20,433 nucleotides of DNA from a virus: positions 1 through 20,433 of the IMG/VR virus record IMGVR_UViG_3300009181_000455. One strand, 5' to 3'. The notes beneath the pieces are model-generated. The model saw nothing but the letters and a program-made list of their open reading frames with translations, was not told the origin of the DNA and did no database searches. Shown piece by piece: positions 6,038 to 14,386 of the stretch; positions within the stretch are counted from its first letter, which is position 1, and every line of letters begins with the position of its first letter. A program made the translations under genes and the position numbers.

Positions 6038-6793
6038 TCACCCCAGAAAGAACGATGTAGATGCGAACGACGCGGCTCCGCTGCCGGCAACAAGTGCAGC
6101 CGCCGCGACCGTCGACCCGGAGTAGGTGTCGCACGTCGAGAGCGGGAACGTCGTCGGCGATGACGTATCTCCGACGACTTGGATTCCGGCCCGATCAAAC
6201 ACAAGAGACGCGCCTTCGACCGCAACCCTTGTGAGGACCGACGTGCTTCGGTGGCGAACATTTGCCAGCTTCCAAGCCGTCCCCTCTTGTACGGCGATGC
6301 CCGTCATCGAAACGCCGGCGTCGGGTATCGCGTAGATGATGTTCGTGACGCTGATCGTTTCGCCGGTCTCCGTCGCCGTGACGGACTTGTCGGAGTCGAT
6401 GCTCCACGCGCCGGTGAATGTGAACGCCTTTGCCCCGCCAGTCGACGGTACCGGCTGGATCAGATACCACGCCGTCCCGTCCTTCGCGATCGCACACGGC
6501 CGAGTGGTTCCCGCAAGGGTCGAGCCCATTGCTTGCAGCGAGCCGAAGATGTTCGTCGCCAGCACCGTGTAACCCGTCACGCCGACATTCGTGAGGGTCA
6601 CGGTGTTGTCGGAGTTGATGCTCCAGGCTGCGCTGCCGAAGGTGCCGATGCGGACGTTTCGATAGGCGTAGGCAGGCTCGGAGAACGTGACTCTCGTTGG
6701 CTCTTCCTCGCCGCCGGTCATGCCGTCGACAGTGCGGACGGTGTCCCGCAGCTTATTAAGCAGGCCGCCAGTGAGGACGTATCGGTCTGACAT
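6038..6793 (-). CDS. Putative minor tail protein with an internal duplication
   Basis: 251 residues. The first 45 residues are charged and helical (LLNKLRDTVRTVDGM) and may anchor the protein to the tail; the rest is Ser/Thr/Gly-rich beta sequence. An internal repeat is visible: FGSAAWSINSDNTVT (52-66) with a later DGTAWY (105-110) corresponds to FTGAWSIDSDKSVT (126-139) with a later EGTAWK (170-175), i.e. two related modules about 70 residues apart. The C-terminal part (TFPLSTCDTYSGSTVAAAAL) differs and resembles other structural tail ends. Ribosome binding is weak, so translation is probably coupled to the gene ending 3 bases before. No enzyme motif is seen; a fibre or tail-tip role is inferred from context. 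Confidence 0.7.
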   Translation of the reverse strand: MSDRYVLTGGLLNKLRDTVRTVDGMTGGEEEPTRVTFSEPAYAYRNVRIGTFGSAAWSINSDNTVTLTNVGVTGYTVLATNIFGSLQAMGSTLAGTTRPCAIAKDGTAWYLIQPVPSTGGAKAFTFTGAWSIDSDKSVTATETGETISVTNIIYAIPDAGVSMTGIAVQEGTAWKLANVRHRSTSVLTRVAVEGASLVFDRAGIQVVGDTSSPTTFPLSTCDTYSGSTVAAAALVAGSGAASFASTSFFLG

Positions 6794-6796
6794 GGT

Positions 6797-7903
6797 CTAC
6801 GTTAGCCGGAGATTCAGGATGGCGAAATCAATCTCGTTCTGGACTTGGTATCGAAGGACCGTCGGATCAAGTGCGCCTGCGACGTTTGGGTCGATCAGTC
6901 GCGGCGTGCCGTCGTAGTTCAACGCAATCGGCGAGGATGCCGGGCGCTGGAACATTCCGCTCTGCCCAGGCTGGCCGTCGACTGATGGAATACCGATCAT
7001 GGCTTTCGACTTCTTGCCCACCAAGGCTGCGGCGATCTGTAAGGGGATGACGACTTCGTAGTTCGCGTGCTGGAGCGCCATTCCGTAAGGATCAACGTCT
7101 GCATCGTTCTGCCTGCCAGCAACATTCTTGACGTTGTAGCCCTCGACGATCTGAAGCCTGTCCCACCCAGGGCTGCACGTCACCGAGTCGTTAATTCTGG
7201 TGAAGTTGTCGCGGTGCGAGAACTCGTAAGTCGCCATCCAGCCACGAAAAGTCTGTTCCCCAAAGGTCTCGACGTGCGGCTTGCTGCTGATCCCGCGAAG
7301 CATGAGCGTGTGCCGAAGGATTCCGAGGCTCCCAACTTGAAATGGCTCGCTGTTGATGTACCCGACCCACTGGTTATTCAAGAGAGGGTCATTGGCCTCA
7401 AGCTGATCGATACGGATGGTTGTCGTCGGGACCAGCTTTGTCACGCCCTCGTATCGGTCGCCGGCCGGATTGATTGGCACTCTCCAGTTCCCGGCGCTCT
7501 TGCCCGTGCTGATGTTGGCGGCTCGCCACGTCGGTGCGGGAATCTCGACGAGCGAAACGTCGGTTGTCCAGTTTGCTGGTCGGCTCGCTGGGCTGACCGT
7601 CTTCGGGTCTGCTCGCCCCCCGGAGGCGGAAGCCGATGCATAGGACTGGTAGCTGAACGTGACGATCGCCACCATCCGGCTATCGCCCTCAAACTTTGCG
7701 TCAAACGACGTGCAGACAAGGTTCAGGTTTGTCGGGTGCCTACTGCCGATGAAGGTTCCGGTGTACGTCTGGGGATTGAAGACCTCGGCCGGGTGCAGCA
7801 GCACGACCTTGTAGGCACGTTGCGCGGTATCGCTTGTGCCGCCATCTTGGGCCGTCCGCGAGAACGCCTGCCCCTGCGTCAGTTCTGCTGCGTACTTCGG
7901 CAT
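6797..7903 (-). CDS. Putative tail-tip/baseplate protein
   Basis: 368 residues. The composition is that of a mixed beta structural protein: many Thr, Asn and aromatic residues, no signal peptide, no membrane span. Segments that stand out are TGTFIGSRHPTNLNLVCTSFDAKF (about 48-71), a VTFSYQSYASASASGG loop, YEGVTKLVPTTTIRIDQL, LRHTLMLRGISSKPHVE, WMATYEFSHRDNFTRI, and a C-terminal YQVQNEIDFAILNLRLT. It directly follows the small gene after the tape measure, a place where distal tail and baseplate hub genes normally lie, so I infer a distal tail, hub or fibre-attachment role. The start ATG 7903 has GAGGG at a good distance. No named family was recognised; hub peptidase or lysozyme motifs are absent. 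Confidence 0.7.
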   Translation of the reverse strand: MPKYAAELTQGQAFSRTAQDGGTSDTAQRAYKVVLLHPAEVFNPQTYTGTFIGSRHPTNLNLVCTSFDAKFEGDSRMVAIVTFSYQSYASASASGGRADPKTVSPASRPANWTTDVSLVEIPAPTWRAANISTGKSAGNWRVPINPAGDRYEGVTKLVPTTTIRIDQLEANDPLLNNQWVGYINSEPFQVGSLGILRHTLMLRGISSKPHVETFGEQTFRGWMATYEFSHRDNFTRINDSVTCSPGWDRLQIVEGYNVKNVAGRQNDADVDPYGMALQHANYEVVIPLQIAAALVGKKSKAMIGIPSVDGQPGQSGMFQRPASSPIALNYDGTPRLIDPNVAGALDPTVLRYQVQNEIDFAILNLRLT

Positions 7904-7906
7904 CGG

Positions 7907-8275
7907 TCAGCCCTCGGTGATGTCTACGCGGAGGATCGCGGCGGTGTGGCCGGTCGCCTGGAAGTTGATTCCACTCGGGAGCCGCATGAGCGCGGGCTCG
8001 CCCGGCCGAGGTGCCGCAAAGCCGACGACGCTCGCCCCGCTCACGGCAGACACTAGCACGGTAGCGTTTGTGTCCCCGGAGATGTTCCAGAACTGCGCTA
8101 CGCCCACAGACGACAGGTTCGCCGTGGAGAGCGACACAGAGGTTGACGAGAGCGTGTAGACGGTCGTCTTCAGACCCGCCTGACTCATCGTGGCAGTGAC
8201 GTTTGACGCATAGAGGTTTGCCGTGAGGCTCCCCTTGCTGACGATGATGGTTGTTCCAATGGTCAGGTCTGCCAT
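7907..8275 (-). CDS. Small beta-rich tail protein after the tape measure
   Basis: 122 residues starting at ATG 8275 with AGGAG five bases upstream, 8 bases after the tape measure stop. The sequence is dominated by Thr, Ser, Val and Ala in strand-like runs (GTTIIVSKGSLTANLYASNV; SVSLSTANLSSVGVAQFWNI; ATVLVSAVSGASVVGF). It ends in a more ordered segment with PALMRLPSGINFQATGHTAAILRVDITEG. This looks like a small virion beta domain. Its place suggests a distal tail or hub partner. No motif for enzyme, metal or membrane is seen and no family was recognised. Confidence 0.65.
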   Translation of the reverse strand: MADLTIGTTIIVSKGSLTANLYASNVTATMSQAGLKTTVYTLSSTSVSLSTANLSSVGVAQFWNISGDTNATVLVSAVSGASVVGFAAPRPGEPALMRLPSGINFQATGHTAAILRVDITEG

Positions 8276-8283
8276 GTCTTCTC

Positions 8284-11200
8284 CTAAAATTGAACCGCCA
8301 CGCCAGTAGCCTGCTTGATGCCTTCAGCAATTTGCTGAAGGAGTTCCGTCTGGTGCTTCATCTCTGCGAAATTGACGTCCCTGGACGAGTCTTCTCCGCG
8401 GAGGAGGCGGTTGAGTTCTCGGGCACCTTCCGACGTCGAGACGTCCGTTGCGTTCAGTGCCTGCCTCGACGGGCCGGACATGACGGCGTTGAAGCGCTCG
8501 TCTTGAGCCTGCCCGAGGGGGCCTGCCTTGCGCATCTCCTCCACTTGATTGTCGAAGTATTTCTGGATGAAGGCTGTCCTGGCGACGGGGTCGGCGAACT
8601 CGCCGGCTGCCGCGGCCATGTTCTCTGCCGACCTGGAAGCCTCAAGGACTCGGCGGTCCTTGGCCGACATGGCATCTTCGCGGCCTTGGTTGACCCGCGC
8701 TCTCTCGGCAGCCTGCGATTCCGTCTTCCGCTGATCCATCTCCGCGATCTGGCGTTTCTTCTCCATGTCGCCGGCGATGTCCTCTTGCGCAGCACGCTCC
8801 TTGGCCGTCATGTCAAACACGCGACTGTCACGGTCGGCGCGAGCCGCCGCCTCGACGTCTGCTAGCTGCCTGACCCTGGCGGGATCAACCGCAACGCCAT
8901 TCGTCGCCGCCTCGGCCTGGAGTCTCGCAAGCTCCTCCTGAGCGCCAGCAATCAGGTCGTTTGCCTTGAGGACGACAGGGTCCATCTGGGCCTGCGCTCG
9001 ACGTTGATCAAGCTGCGAGTTCGCCTTCGCTACCCGCTCACGATCAACAATCAGTTGCTTTTCCGCCTCGTCGCGGGCCTCCCTATTCGCCTGCGTTGGC
9101 CGCCGCATGAACATCTGCTGGCGGATGTCGGCGGTCTGCTCGGATGCGGAAAGGCCGGCCTCTCCGATCTTTCGGGTGCGGCCGAGGAACTGCTCGACGT
9201 CGATCGCGGCTTGGGCCGCGGCGGCAGCGAGCTTGTCGACCGCGTCGGCCGCTGCGGCATCGGACTGTGCCTTGTCTCTGGCGGCAGTCGCCGCGGCTAC
9301 ATCCGCTGTTGCAGACTGATTTGCTGCGTCCGCGGCTATCTTCTGTGAGTCAACAGCAACGCGAGCAGCCTCGATATCGGCTTCAATTCTTTTCCTTGCG
9401 GCGTCGTCGCCTTCCAAATACGTCTGCCGCTGCGTATTGAGGAAATCTTGCTCTGCGTCTGCGACTCTCTTTCTGCCTTCCGTCTGGATTCGATTAGCCT
9501 CGGCAGTGGCGGTTGAAAGCTGGGATGACCTCACGCCGAGTTGGGCGTCAGCGATGTCTTTCCTCGCCGCGGCCCCTACGAGGCCCGAACTACTGTTGGC
9601 GAACCTCGGATTTCCGCCCATCTGGCCTAGGACGTCTTTTGAGCCGACGCGAGCGAAGGCTGCCTTGATCCGGTACGAAAGCGTGTCGGCAATAAGGTCG
9701 GCGGTCCTGTCGAAGACGGACTTCACCCTCGCTCTGGCGTCGGACGATTCCATGCCCCTACGTTCGCCGGTCTGCTCCGATGCGTTGGCAAGGTCATTCA
9801 ACGCCCCGGAAAGCTCGGACGACAGTGAATCCAACTCGTTCTGGAATGTCCTAGCGCCAGGAACCCCAGACTCAATCGCCGTGGCGAGGAGTTGGCCCGC
9901 GGCCTCAATGCGCATCTTTATCGTCTGAGCGGCCACGACCGAGGACATCGCAAGACCGTCAGCCCAGTCGTTGATCACGCCCTCGGTCGCGCGAATCTGT
10001 GCCTCAAGGGCCTCTAGTTCTTTCGACAATGCGTCAAATTGCTCGTTCCACCTAGGGTCAAGCCCAAGCGACTCAAGCATTTTCGCCCCGGTGATGCCCC
10101 CCATGGTGGCAACGATACCGGACCTCTTGGCACGCATTAACTCAAGGTCTTCAATCCGCCCCGCCGGAGCGCGACGTGCGTCGGCCTCGGCGAAACGCTC
10201 CCTTGACTGCGACTGCTTCAGCCTCTCGTTGCGGTAGATCAACGTGCCCGCGTTGGTCGTGAGAGACGATGACTCCATCGCCCTCTGGATCGCCGCCGTC
10301 ATTGACCGCTCCGCAACAACTGCCGAGTTCACGCCGGTCAGCCTTGACATACGATTGTCGTAGTTCCCCTTGGCAACGGTCCCTAGCACATCGGCGTTGG
10401 CTACTCCCTTCTGTGCTGCCGAAGACATCGCCATGGATTTGGCGAGGTCTCGATACGTTCCTGCAAGTTCCGTGACGGTATTTTTTTGCTTGTCGAGGGC
10501 GTCGTTGAGCGCTTTCGTCGTGTCCTCGGCCGTCATACCCCCGGTCACGAACTTGTAGTACGCAACCGCCACCTGGGCAGCAATGACCCCTCCAAGGGCG
10601 ATCCACAATCCCTTGGTTTTTCCGATAATGAAGCCCATCTGCGTGATGTTGTTGCTGATGGCACGAATCTTCTGCTCGACGCCACCAGTCGCCGACATGA
10701 AGTCGTCCACGACGTAGGCGGCCTGCGTGAGGGCCTGACTCGCTTTGTCGACGCCTCCTCGCCCGATGTCGCCGGCTTGATTAACGCCTCCCACGAACGC
10801 CTGGGCCTGCGCTTTTGTCATCTTCCCTTCGGCGACCGCCGCGTCAGCAATCTTCTGGATGTGCTTGTCAAGCTCTTCGTTCGTCGCGGCCATTCCGATC
10901 TGACCCGACTCGGCTGCTTTGGCAAGGGCGTCGCGGAACTTGTCCACGCCTTGAGCCGCCTTGCCGCCGGCAGACACGCCAATCGCCGCCAGCTTCGATT
11001 GAACGGCCTGAAGCTGCGACTGATACTTCTTGACTGACGTGTCGTCGAGGAACTGCCCGAACGTGCCCTTGAACTGCTGGGCATTCGTCAGGTTCTTGAC
11101 GTTGTCGCTGAGTCGCTTTGCCGCATTGGCGGCAGCGTCAAGTTCCGACTGGGGCGAAGCGTCGTTCAGCGCCATGAACATGGCGCGAACCTTCGCGATC

Positions 11201-13317
11201 TCGGGTATGAGCGTCGTCTGGATGGGGATCGGCAGCTTTTCGATCTCGCTGTGGGTGGCCGAAATCTTGCTCTTCAGGACATCCATCTGGCGACCGGCCG
11301 TGCCGATCATCGGACCAAACAGATCGTCAGCCGTCTTTGGTTTTGGGGGCGTTGGCGGCGCCGGCATTGCTGCGGCTTGCGTCCCGATGCCACCGACGAT
11401 GCCGGCGAGTTGAGTGACGTCTGCGTCGTTCTTCGCGGAGGGGATCATGCCCTTCACGGCGTTCATGGCCGACTGGGCGTTGCTCTTGGCTGTTCCATCG
11501 GCCATCTTTTCGATAGCCGCATTGGCCTCATTCACGGCCTTTTTCAGTTTGTCGATCGGCTCCGAAGGGTCTCCGATAGAGTCGGCGATTCTAGAGAGGG
11601 AGTCTTGGAGTGCGTCGGCGCTCTTCTTGGCCTCCTTCTGCTTCTCGTTGAGTTCCTCGGCCTTGGACACCGCCAACTCAATGGCATCCACGTCGGGCTT
11701 AACGGTGGCGACGTCGGCGTCTGTGCCCTCAGAGATCGCGTACTCAACCATTGCACTGTTGGCGGCCGTTATGGCAAAGACGGACGCTTTCTGCGCTGCG
11801 GAGAGCTTATCGGCGCGGGATAGAAGGCCATCGTACTGAGACCTAAGCTGCGACACAGACTGGGCTTCGCCCGTCATTACTTGAAGCCGAGTTTGTTCCA
11901 GGTGCAGAAGAGTCTCCGCGTCCGACTTCGCCTTTGCGGCGTCCAGGGCGGCCTTCTTGTCGGCCGCCGCAGTCACCTCTTTGGCAGCGGCAATCGCCTT
12001 CTCGGTGTTGAGGATGTCGGCCTGAGCCTGAGCGAGCGCGGACGCACCGGCGGCCACATTCGCCTGATCCCCAGACGAGATGGCGCTCTCGACTGAGGCA
12101 AAAGTCGGCCCAGAGGCCATGTTCACCTGGGCACGCTCTGCATCGGGGAGGGCGCGAAGTCGAGCGAGAAGCTGATCGTATGCGCTGGTGAGTTGCTGGA
12201 TGTTCTGGGCTTCGCCCGTTGCGGCATTAGCCCGGTTCTGCTGGAGCGCCACGGCCTTCGCGGCCTGAACCTTCGCGACGGCGGCGGCCTCCAATTGGGC
12301 ACGCTTTTCTGCCGCAATCGCAGCCGACTCTTCGTCGGCGATCGCTTTCGCGGCGGATGCCTGTCTTGCGGCGGCGGCGGCTTGGTCGGCGTCCCTTATC
12401 GCCCAGATGCGTTCCTCTTCGTCCTTGGCAGCTTGAATCTTCGCAGCGGCGGCGGCCAGTGCGGCAGCCTTGCTATCTGCAAACTGCTGGTCGAGCTTCT
12501 CGTAGCCGACGATCAGTGCGTCGATCTCATCGTTGACCGCCTTAAATGCCGCGGTCGCAGCCTGAAGGTCTGTGGCCGTCTTATTCGTCGGCATCGCGGC
12601 GTAGGCGGCCGACATATTCGCGGCCGAATCAGCCAACTGCTTCTGCGTTGTCAGAAGCTCCGATACGCCCTTTGTCATGCGGATGGCAGGGAACGCACCC
12701 ACCTTGCCTTGGAGGGACGCGCCGCGGTCGAACTCTCTGTTCAGCACCGGCTGCTGATACTTGAAACCGCCACCGCCGCTGATTTGTGACGCACCCTGCG
12801 CAGCTTCGGCCGCCATCTTCGCGGCTGCCCCAAAGCTCCTGACCTTCGCCTCGGCCTTGCCAAACTCTTCCGCCGTGACGCTCCCAACGGTCTCCATCTT
12901 CGTCTGGAGCATCTGGACGTCGCCCTGCACATCCTTCATGGCGTCGTGCAGCGTAGACTTGATCGCGTGCGACATTGCGTCGACTGCGGCCACGGTCTTC
13001 GCCAGCGGCGCCGAAAGCTGTGATGCAACCTCATGCATCTGTTGCATTTGGTCAGTAGCCTCTTTTAGGCCCTTGCCATCAAAGCCCTTGAGTCCGGTGA
13101 ACTCAAGCGCCGAGGCGGCCTTCAGCGCCCGCTCCAGCTTCTGCACCTCGGTGTAGATGCTGCCAAAGGACTTCCCGGCAGACCGCGAGGCGGTCGCCAA
13201 GGAAGCCTTCGTTGCCGACGCAAAGCCTTCGACGTCGCCCTTGAGGCGATTGATCTTGGCAGCAAAATCCCCGGTGTTGACCGAGACGACAGCGGAGATT
13301 TTGCCGAGGTAGCCCAT
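8284..13317 (-). CDS. Phage tail tape measure protein
   Basis: 1677 residues, by far the largest gene, immediately after the tail assembly chaperone pair: the standard place for the protein that sets tail length. Most of the chain is Ala/Lys/Glu/Gln-rich predicted coiled coil (for example the region rich in AAKEVTAAADKKAALDAAKA and, near the C-terminal third, SSQLSTATAEANRIQTEG). Around residues 870-925 there is a typical tape-measure element: KIRAISNNITQMGFIIGK followed by a hydrophobic span LWIALGGVIAAQVAVAYY. A repeat of about 115 residues is described separately. No lysozyme or peptidase domain is visible. The start ATG 13317 shares one base with the upstream stop (TGATG) and is preferred to the GTG just before it; GAAGG lies upstream. 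The class is secure, fine detail less so. Confidence 0.9.
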   Translation of the reverse strand: MGYLGKISAVVSVNTGDFAAKINRLKGDVEGFASATKASLATASRSAGKSFGSIYTEVQKLERALKAASALEFTGLKGFDGKGLKEATDQMQQMHEVASQLSAPLAKTVAAVDAMSHAIKSTLHDAMKDVQGDVQMLQTKMETVGSVTAEEFGKAEAKVRSFGAAAKMAAEAAQGASQISGGGGFKYQQPVLNREFDRGASLQGKVGAFPAIRMTKGVSELLTTQKQLADSAANMSAAYAAMPTNKTATDLQAATAAFKAVNDEIDALIVGYEKLDQQFADSKAAALAAAAAKIQAAKDEEERIWAIRDADQAAAAARQASAAKAIADEESAAIAAEKRAQLEAAAVAKVQAAKAVALQQNRANAATGEAQNIQQLTSAYDQLLARLRALPDAERAQVNMASGPTFASVESAISSGDQANVAAGASALAQAQADILNTEKAIAAAKEVTAAADKKAALDAAKAKSDAETLLHLEQTRLQVMTGEAQSVSQLRSQYDGLLSRADKLSAAQKASVFAITAANSAMVEYAISEGTDADVATVKPDVDAIELAVSKAEELNEKQKEAKKSADALQDSLSRIADSIGDPSEPIDKLKKAVNEANAAIEKMADGTAKSNAQSAMNAVKGMIPSAKNDADVTQLAGIVGGIGTQAAAMPAPPTPPKPKTADDLFGPMIGTAGRQMDVLKSKISATHSEIEKLPIPIQTTLIPEIAKVRAMFMALNDASPQSELDAAANAAKRLSDNVKNLTNAQQFKGTFGQFLDDTSVKKYQSQLQAVQSKLAAIGVSAGGKAAQGVDKFRDALAKAAESGQIGMAATNEELDKHIQKIADAAVAEGKMTKAQAQAFVGGVNQAGDIGRGGVDKASQALTQAAYVVDDFMSATGGVEQKIRAISNNITQMGFIIGKTKGLWIALGGVIAAQVAVAYYKFVTGGMTAEDTTKALNDALDKQKNTVTELAGTYRDLAKSMAMSSAAQKGVANADVLGTVAKGNYDNRMSRLTGVNSAVVAERSMTAAIQRAMESSSLTTNAGTLIYRNERLKQSQSRERFAEADARRAPAGRIEDLELMRAKRSGIVATMGGITGAKMLESLGLDPRWNEQFDALSKELEALEAQIRATEGVINDWADGLAMSSVVAAQTIKMRIEAAGQLLATAIESGVPGARTFQNELDSLSSELSGALNDLANASEQTGERRGMESSDARARVKSVFDRTADLIADTLSYRIKAAFARVGSKDVLGQMGGNPRFANSSSGLVGAAARKDIADAQLGVRSSQLSTATAEANRIQTEGRKRVADAEQDFLNTQRQTYLEGDDAARKRIEADIEAARVAVDSQKIAADAANQSATADVAAATAARDKAQSDAAAADAVDKLAAAAAQAAIDVEQFLGRTRKIGEAGLSASEQTADIRQQMFMRRPTQANREARDEAEKQLIVDRERVAKANSQLDQRRAQAQMDPVVLKANDLIAGAQEELARLQAEAATNGVAVDPARVRQLADVEAAARADRDSRVFDMTAKERAAQEDIAGDMEKKRQIAEMDQRKTESQAAERARVNQGREDAMSAKDRRVLEASRSAENMAAAAGEFADPVARTAFIQKYFDNQVEEMRKAGPLGQAQDERFNAVMSGPSRQALNATDVSTSEGARELNRLLRGEDSSRDVNFAEMKHQTELLQQIAEGIKQATGVAVQF
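11560..12216 (-). repeat. Tandem internal repeat inside the tape measure gene
   Basis: Two similar modules of about 115 residues: GEAQNIQQLTSAYDQLLARL starts at residue 368 (base 12216) and GEAQSVSQLRSQYDGLLSRA at residue 483 (base 11871). Each continues with ALPDAERAQV or KLSAAQKASV, respectively. Equal spacing and the shared head motif indicate duplication of a coiled-coil unit. The exact end of the second copy is approximate. Confidence 0.6.
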
Positions 13318-13984
13318 CACACCTTCTCGTTGACGTCGTCGCCGGGCTTCCTGTTGAGCTTCATCAGTTCAGCGATGATCTGATCCTGAGTCTGCTCCAG
13401 CTTCCGAGACGCTGGTATGAACGCCGACTCGTCGGGGATGTCGCCTCGCTTGTAGTTCCCCGAGGAACACATCACGATCCGACAAATCCTCGCCGTCTGC
13501 TGCCAGTGGTCGGGCAACGGCCATCTCTGGTCGAATGCCCACCACTCCATAAGCTCCTGCGAGTCGGTTTCCGCAAGAAGCTGTTTGACCGTCTTGCCGA
13601 GAGACAGAGCTAGGCGGAAGTAGAAGCGTCGCTCTGGCCGCTCGGCGAATCTTTTCCCAACTCCTCGACCTTCTCGGGCGTGAAGTAGTTGATCGCCCAG
13701 GCCGCGTCGAACACGCGGTTGAGGACGAGGCTCGACTTCTCGCCGAGGGCGGCGACCTGCTCAGGCTTGAACAGGAGAGCCCCCTGCTCGTTGCAGAGCG
13801 TCATCACCAGGAATCGCGACCGGAAGGGCTTGTCCTTCTCCTTCGACAGCGACTCCTCAAAGGCGTCGCGGTCGGTGCCGCGGAGGGACTTGACGTATAC
13901 CGTCCCGCCCCACTCCGGCACCTCGATCGCTTCGATCTTGGAGTCGTCGGCGGCGATGATCTGACTGGCAGAGAGACCGGCCAT
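13317..13984 (-). CDS. Tail assembly chaperone, -1 frameshift long form (gpGT-like)
   Basis: A -1 shift at GGGAAAA joins the first 111 codons of the short form to a downstream frame of 111 codons that stays open through base 13652 to stop 13317-13319, giving a predicted 222-residue fusion. After the shift the protein reads RFAERPERRFYFRLALSLGK and continues TVKQLLAETDSQELMEWWAF. This is the familiar C-terminal T domain seen in phage gpGT chaperones ('LA..LG.t..EL...........W..f'). The open frame therefore begins well before the ATG at 13550, so that ATG is not the true start. Gene context (after tail-tube genes, before the tape measure) fits fully. The usual function is to hold the tape measure for tail-tube polymerisation. 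Confidence 0.85.
13610..13984 (-). CDS. Tail assembly chaperone, short form (lambda gpG-like)
   Basis: 124 residues, the unshifted product. It starts with MAGLSASQIIAADD and has the core VPEWGGTVYVKSLRGTDRDAF (22-42), a pattern shared by many phage tail assembly chaperones ('vPEWgG.v.vr.l.g.erd.f'). A helical region follows (RSRFLVMTLCNEQGALLF; AALGEKSSLVLNRVFDAAWAI), ending in a tail rich in Ser and Asp. It should bind the major tail protein and tape measure during tail assembly and be absent from the mature tail. The ATG has GAGG at about 7 bases. Codons 110-111 (GGA AAA) carry the slippery site that also makes the longer form. The downstream gene is the tape measure, the classical order. 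Confidence 0.85.
   Translation of the reverse strand: MAGLSASQIIAADDSKIEAIEVPEWGGTVYVKSLRGTDRDAFEESLSKEKDKPFRSRFLVMTLCNEQGALLFKPEQVAALGEKSSLVLNRVFDAAWAINYFTPEKVEELGKDSPSGQSDASTSA
13652..13658 (-). promoter_or_regulatory. Programmed -1 ribosomal frameshift site GGGAAAA
   Basis: The heptamer is in the correct X XXY YYZ phase of the short chaperone frame (G GGA AAA), a classic strong -1 slippery site close to lambda's GGGAAAG. The -1 frame is open downstream and encodes the expected T domain. Five bases after it, GCC GAGC GGC can form a short hairpin; an alternative stem begins at GAGCG, about 8 bases on, pairing with CGCTT. These may stimulate slippage. Confidence 0.85.
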
Positions 13985-13997
13985 GAGAAAACCTCGT

Positions 13998-14369
13998 TCA
14001 AGAACCGTAGTAATCTGTCATCACGAAGTTCAAGGAACCTCGCACGACATCGCCAGACCTGACTTCCGTGCTGGCTGATTCAAGAATGACGTTCCGGGTG
14101 ACGCTGTACCCCGGCGAGCCGAAGACCAGCGGACCCCGAACGCCAATCACCGCCTGGGGGTCGATGCCCCCGGCGATGTGGACATAGTCGACCGTCACGT
14201 TTCCGGGGCCTACGGCCCCGGTCGGCACCATGACCGTCAAGTTTGCGGCGTCGTTGATCCCGGTCATGTCAACAATCTCCGCTTTTGGAGCGTTGATCGA
14301 CAGACCCGTAATGACCGCCACCGCCCCGTTGAAAGTGAACGTGGCGCCTTGCGCTGTAACGCCGGCCAT
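13998..14369 (-). CDS. Tail-tube-like protein B (paralogue of the upstream gene)
   Basis: 123 residues. It begins MAGVTAQGATFTFNG, almost the same as protein A's MAGISAQGLTFTFGG, and the C-terminal halves also correspond: NVTVDYVHIAG, then VRGPLVFGSPG, then ESASTEVRSGDVVRGSLNF matches protein A's EVTVDVIST, ITGPMSFSG, and SASTGGSVGDLIKGSVTF. The Gly/Thr/Val-rich beta pattern and 'G.GD.v.G.l.F' ending are typical for small phage major tail (tube) proteins. It lies directly before the tail assembly chaperone. The start has GGAGGGAG 8 bases upstream. It is 12 residues longer than A, with a longer middle loop. I infer one of the two is the main tube subunit. Confidence 0.75.
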   Translation of the reverse strand: MAGVTAQGATFTFNGAVAVITGLSINAPKAEIVDMTGINDAANLTVMVPTGAVGPGNVTVDYVHIAGGIDPQAVIGVRGPLVFGSPGYSVTRNVILESASTEVRSGDVVRGSLNFVMTDYYGS

Positions 14370-14386
14370 GCTTCACGCTCCCTCCG

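Noticed and set aside
10486-11037. Plus-strand ORFs opposite the tape measure (also around 8251-8865, 9437-9928, 12193-12789)
   Set aside because: All are antisense to a well-supported coiled-coil gene and have low-complexity, motif-free products.
13317-13550. Separate 77-residue gene starting at ATG 13550
   Set aside because: The T-domain homology starts upstream of this ATG (LALSLGKTVKQLL), so the fusion made by frameshift is the better model.
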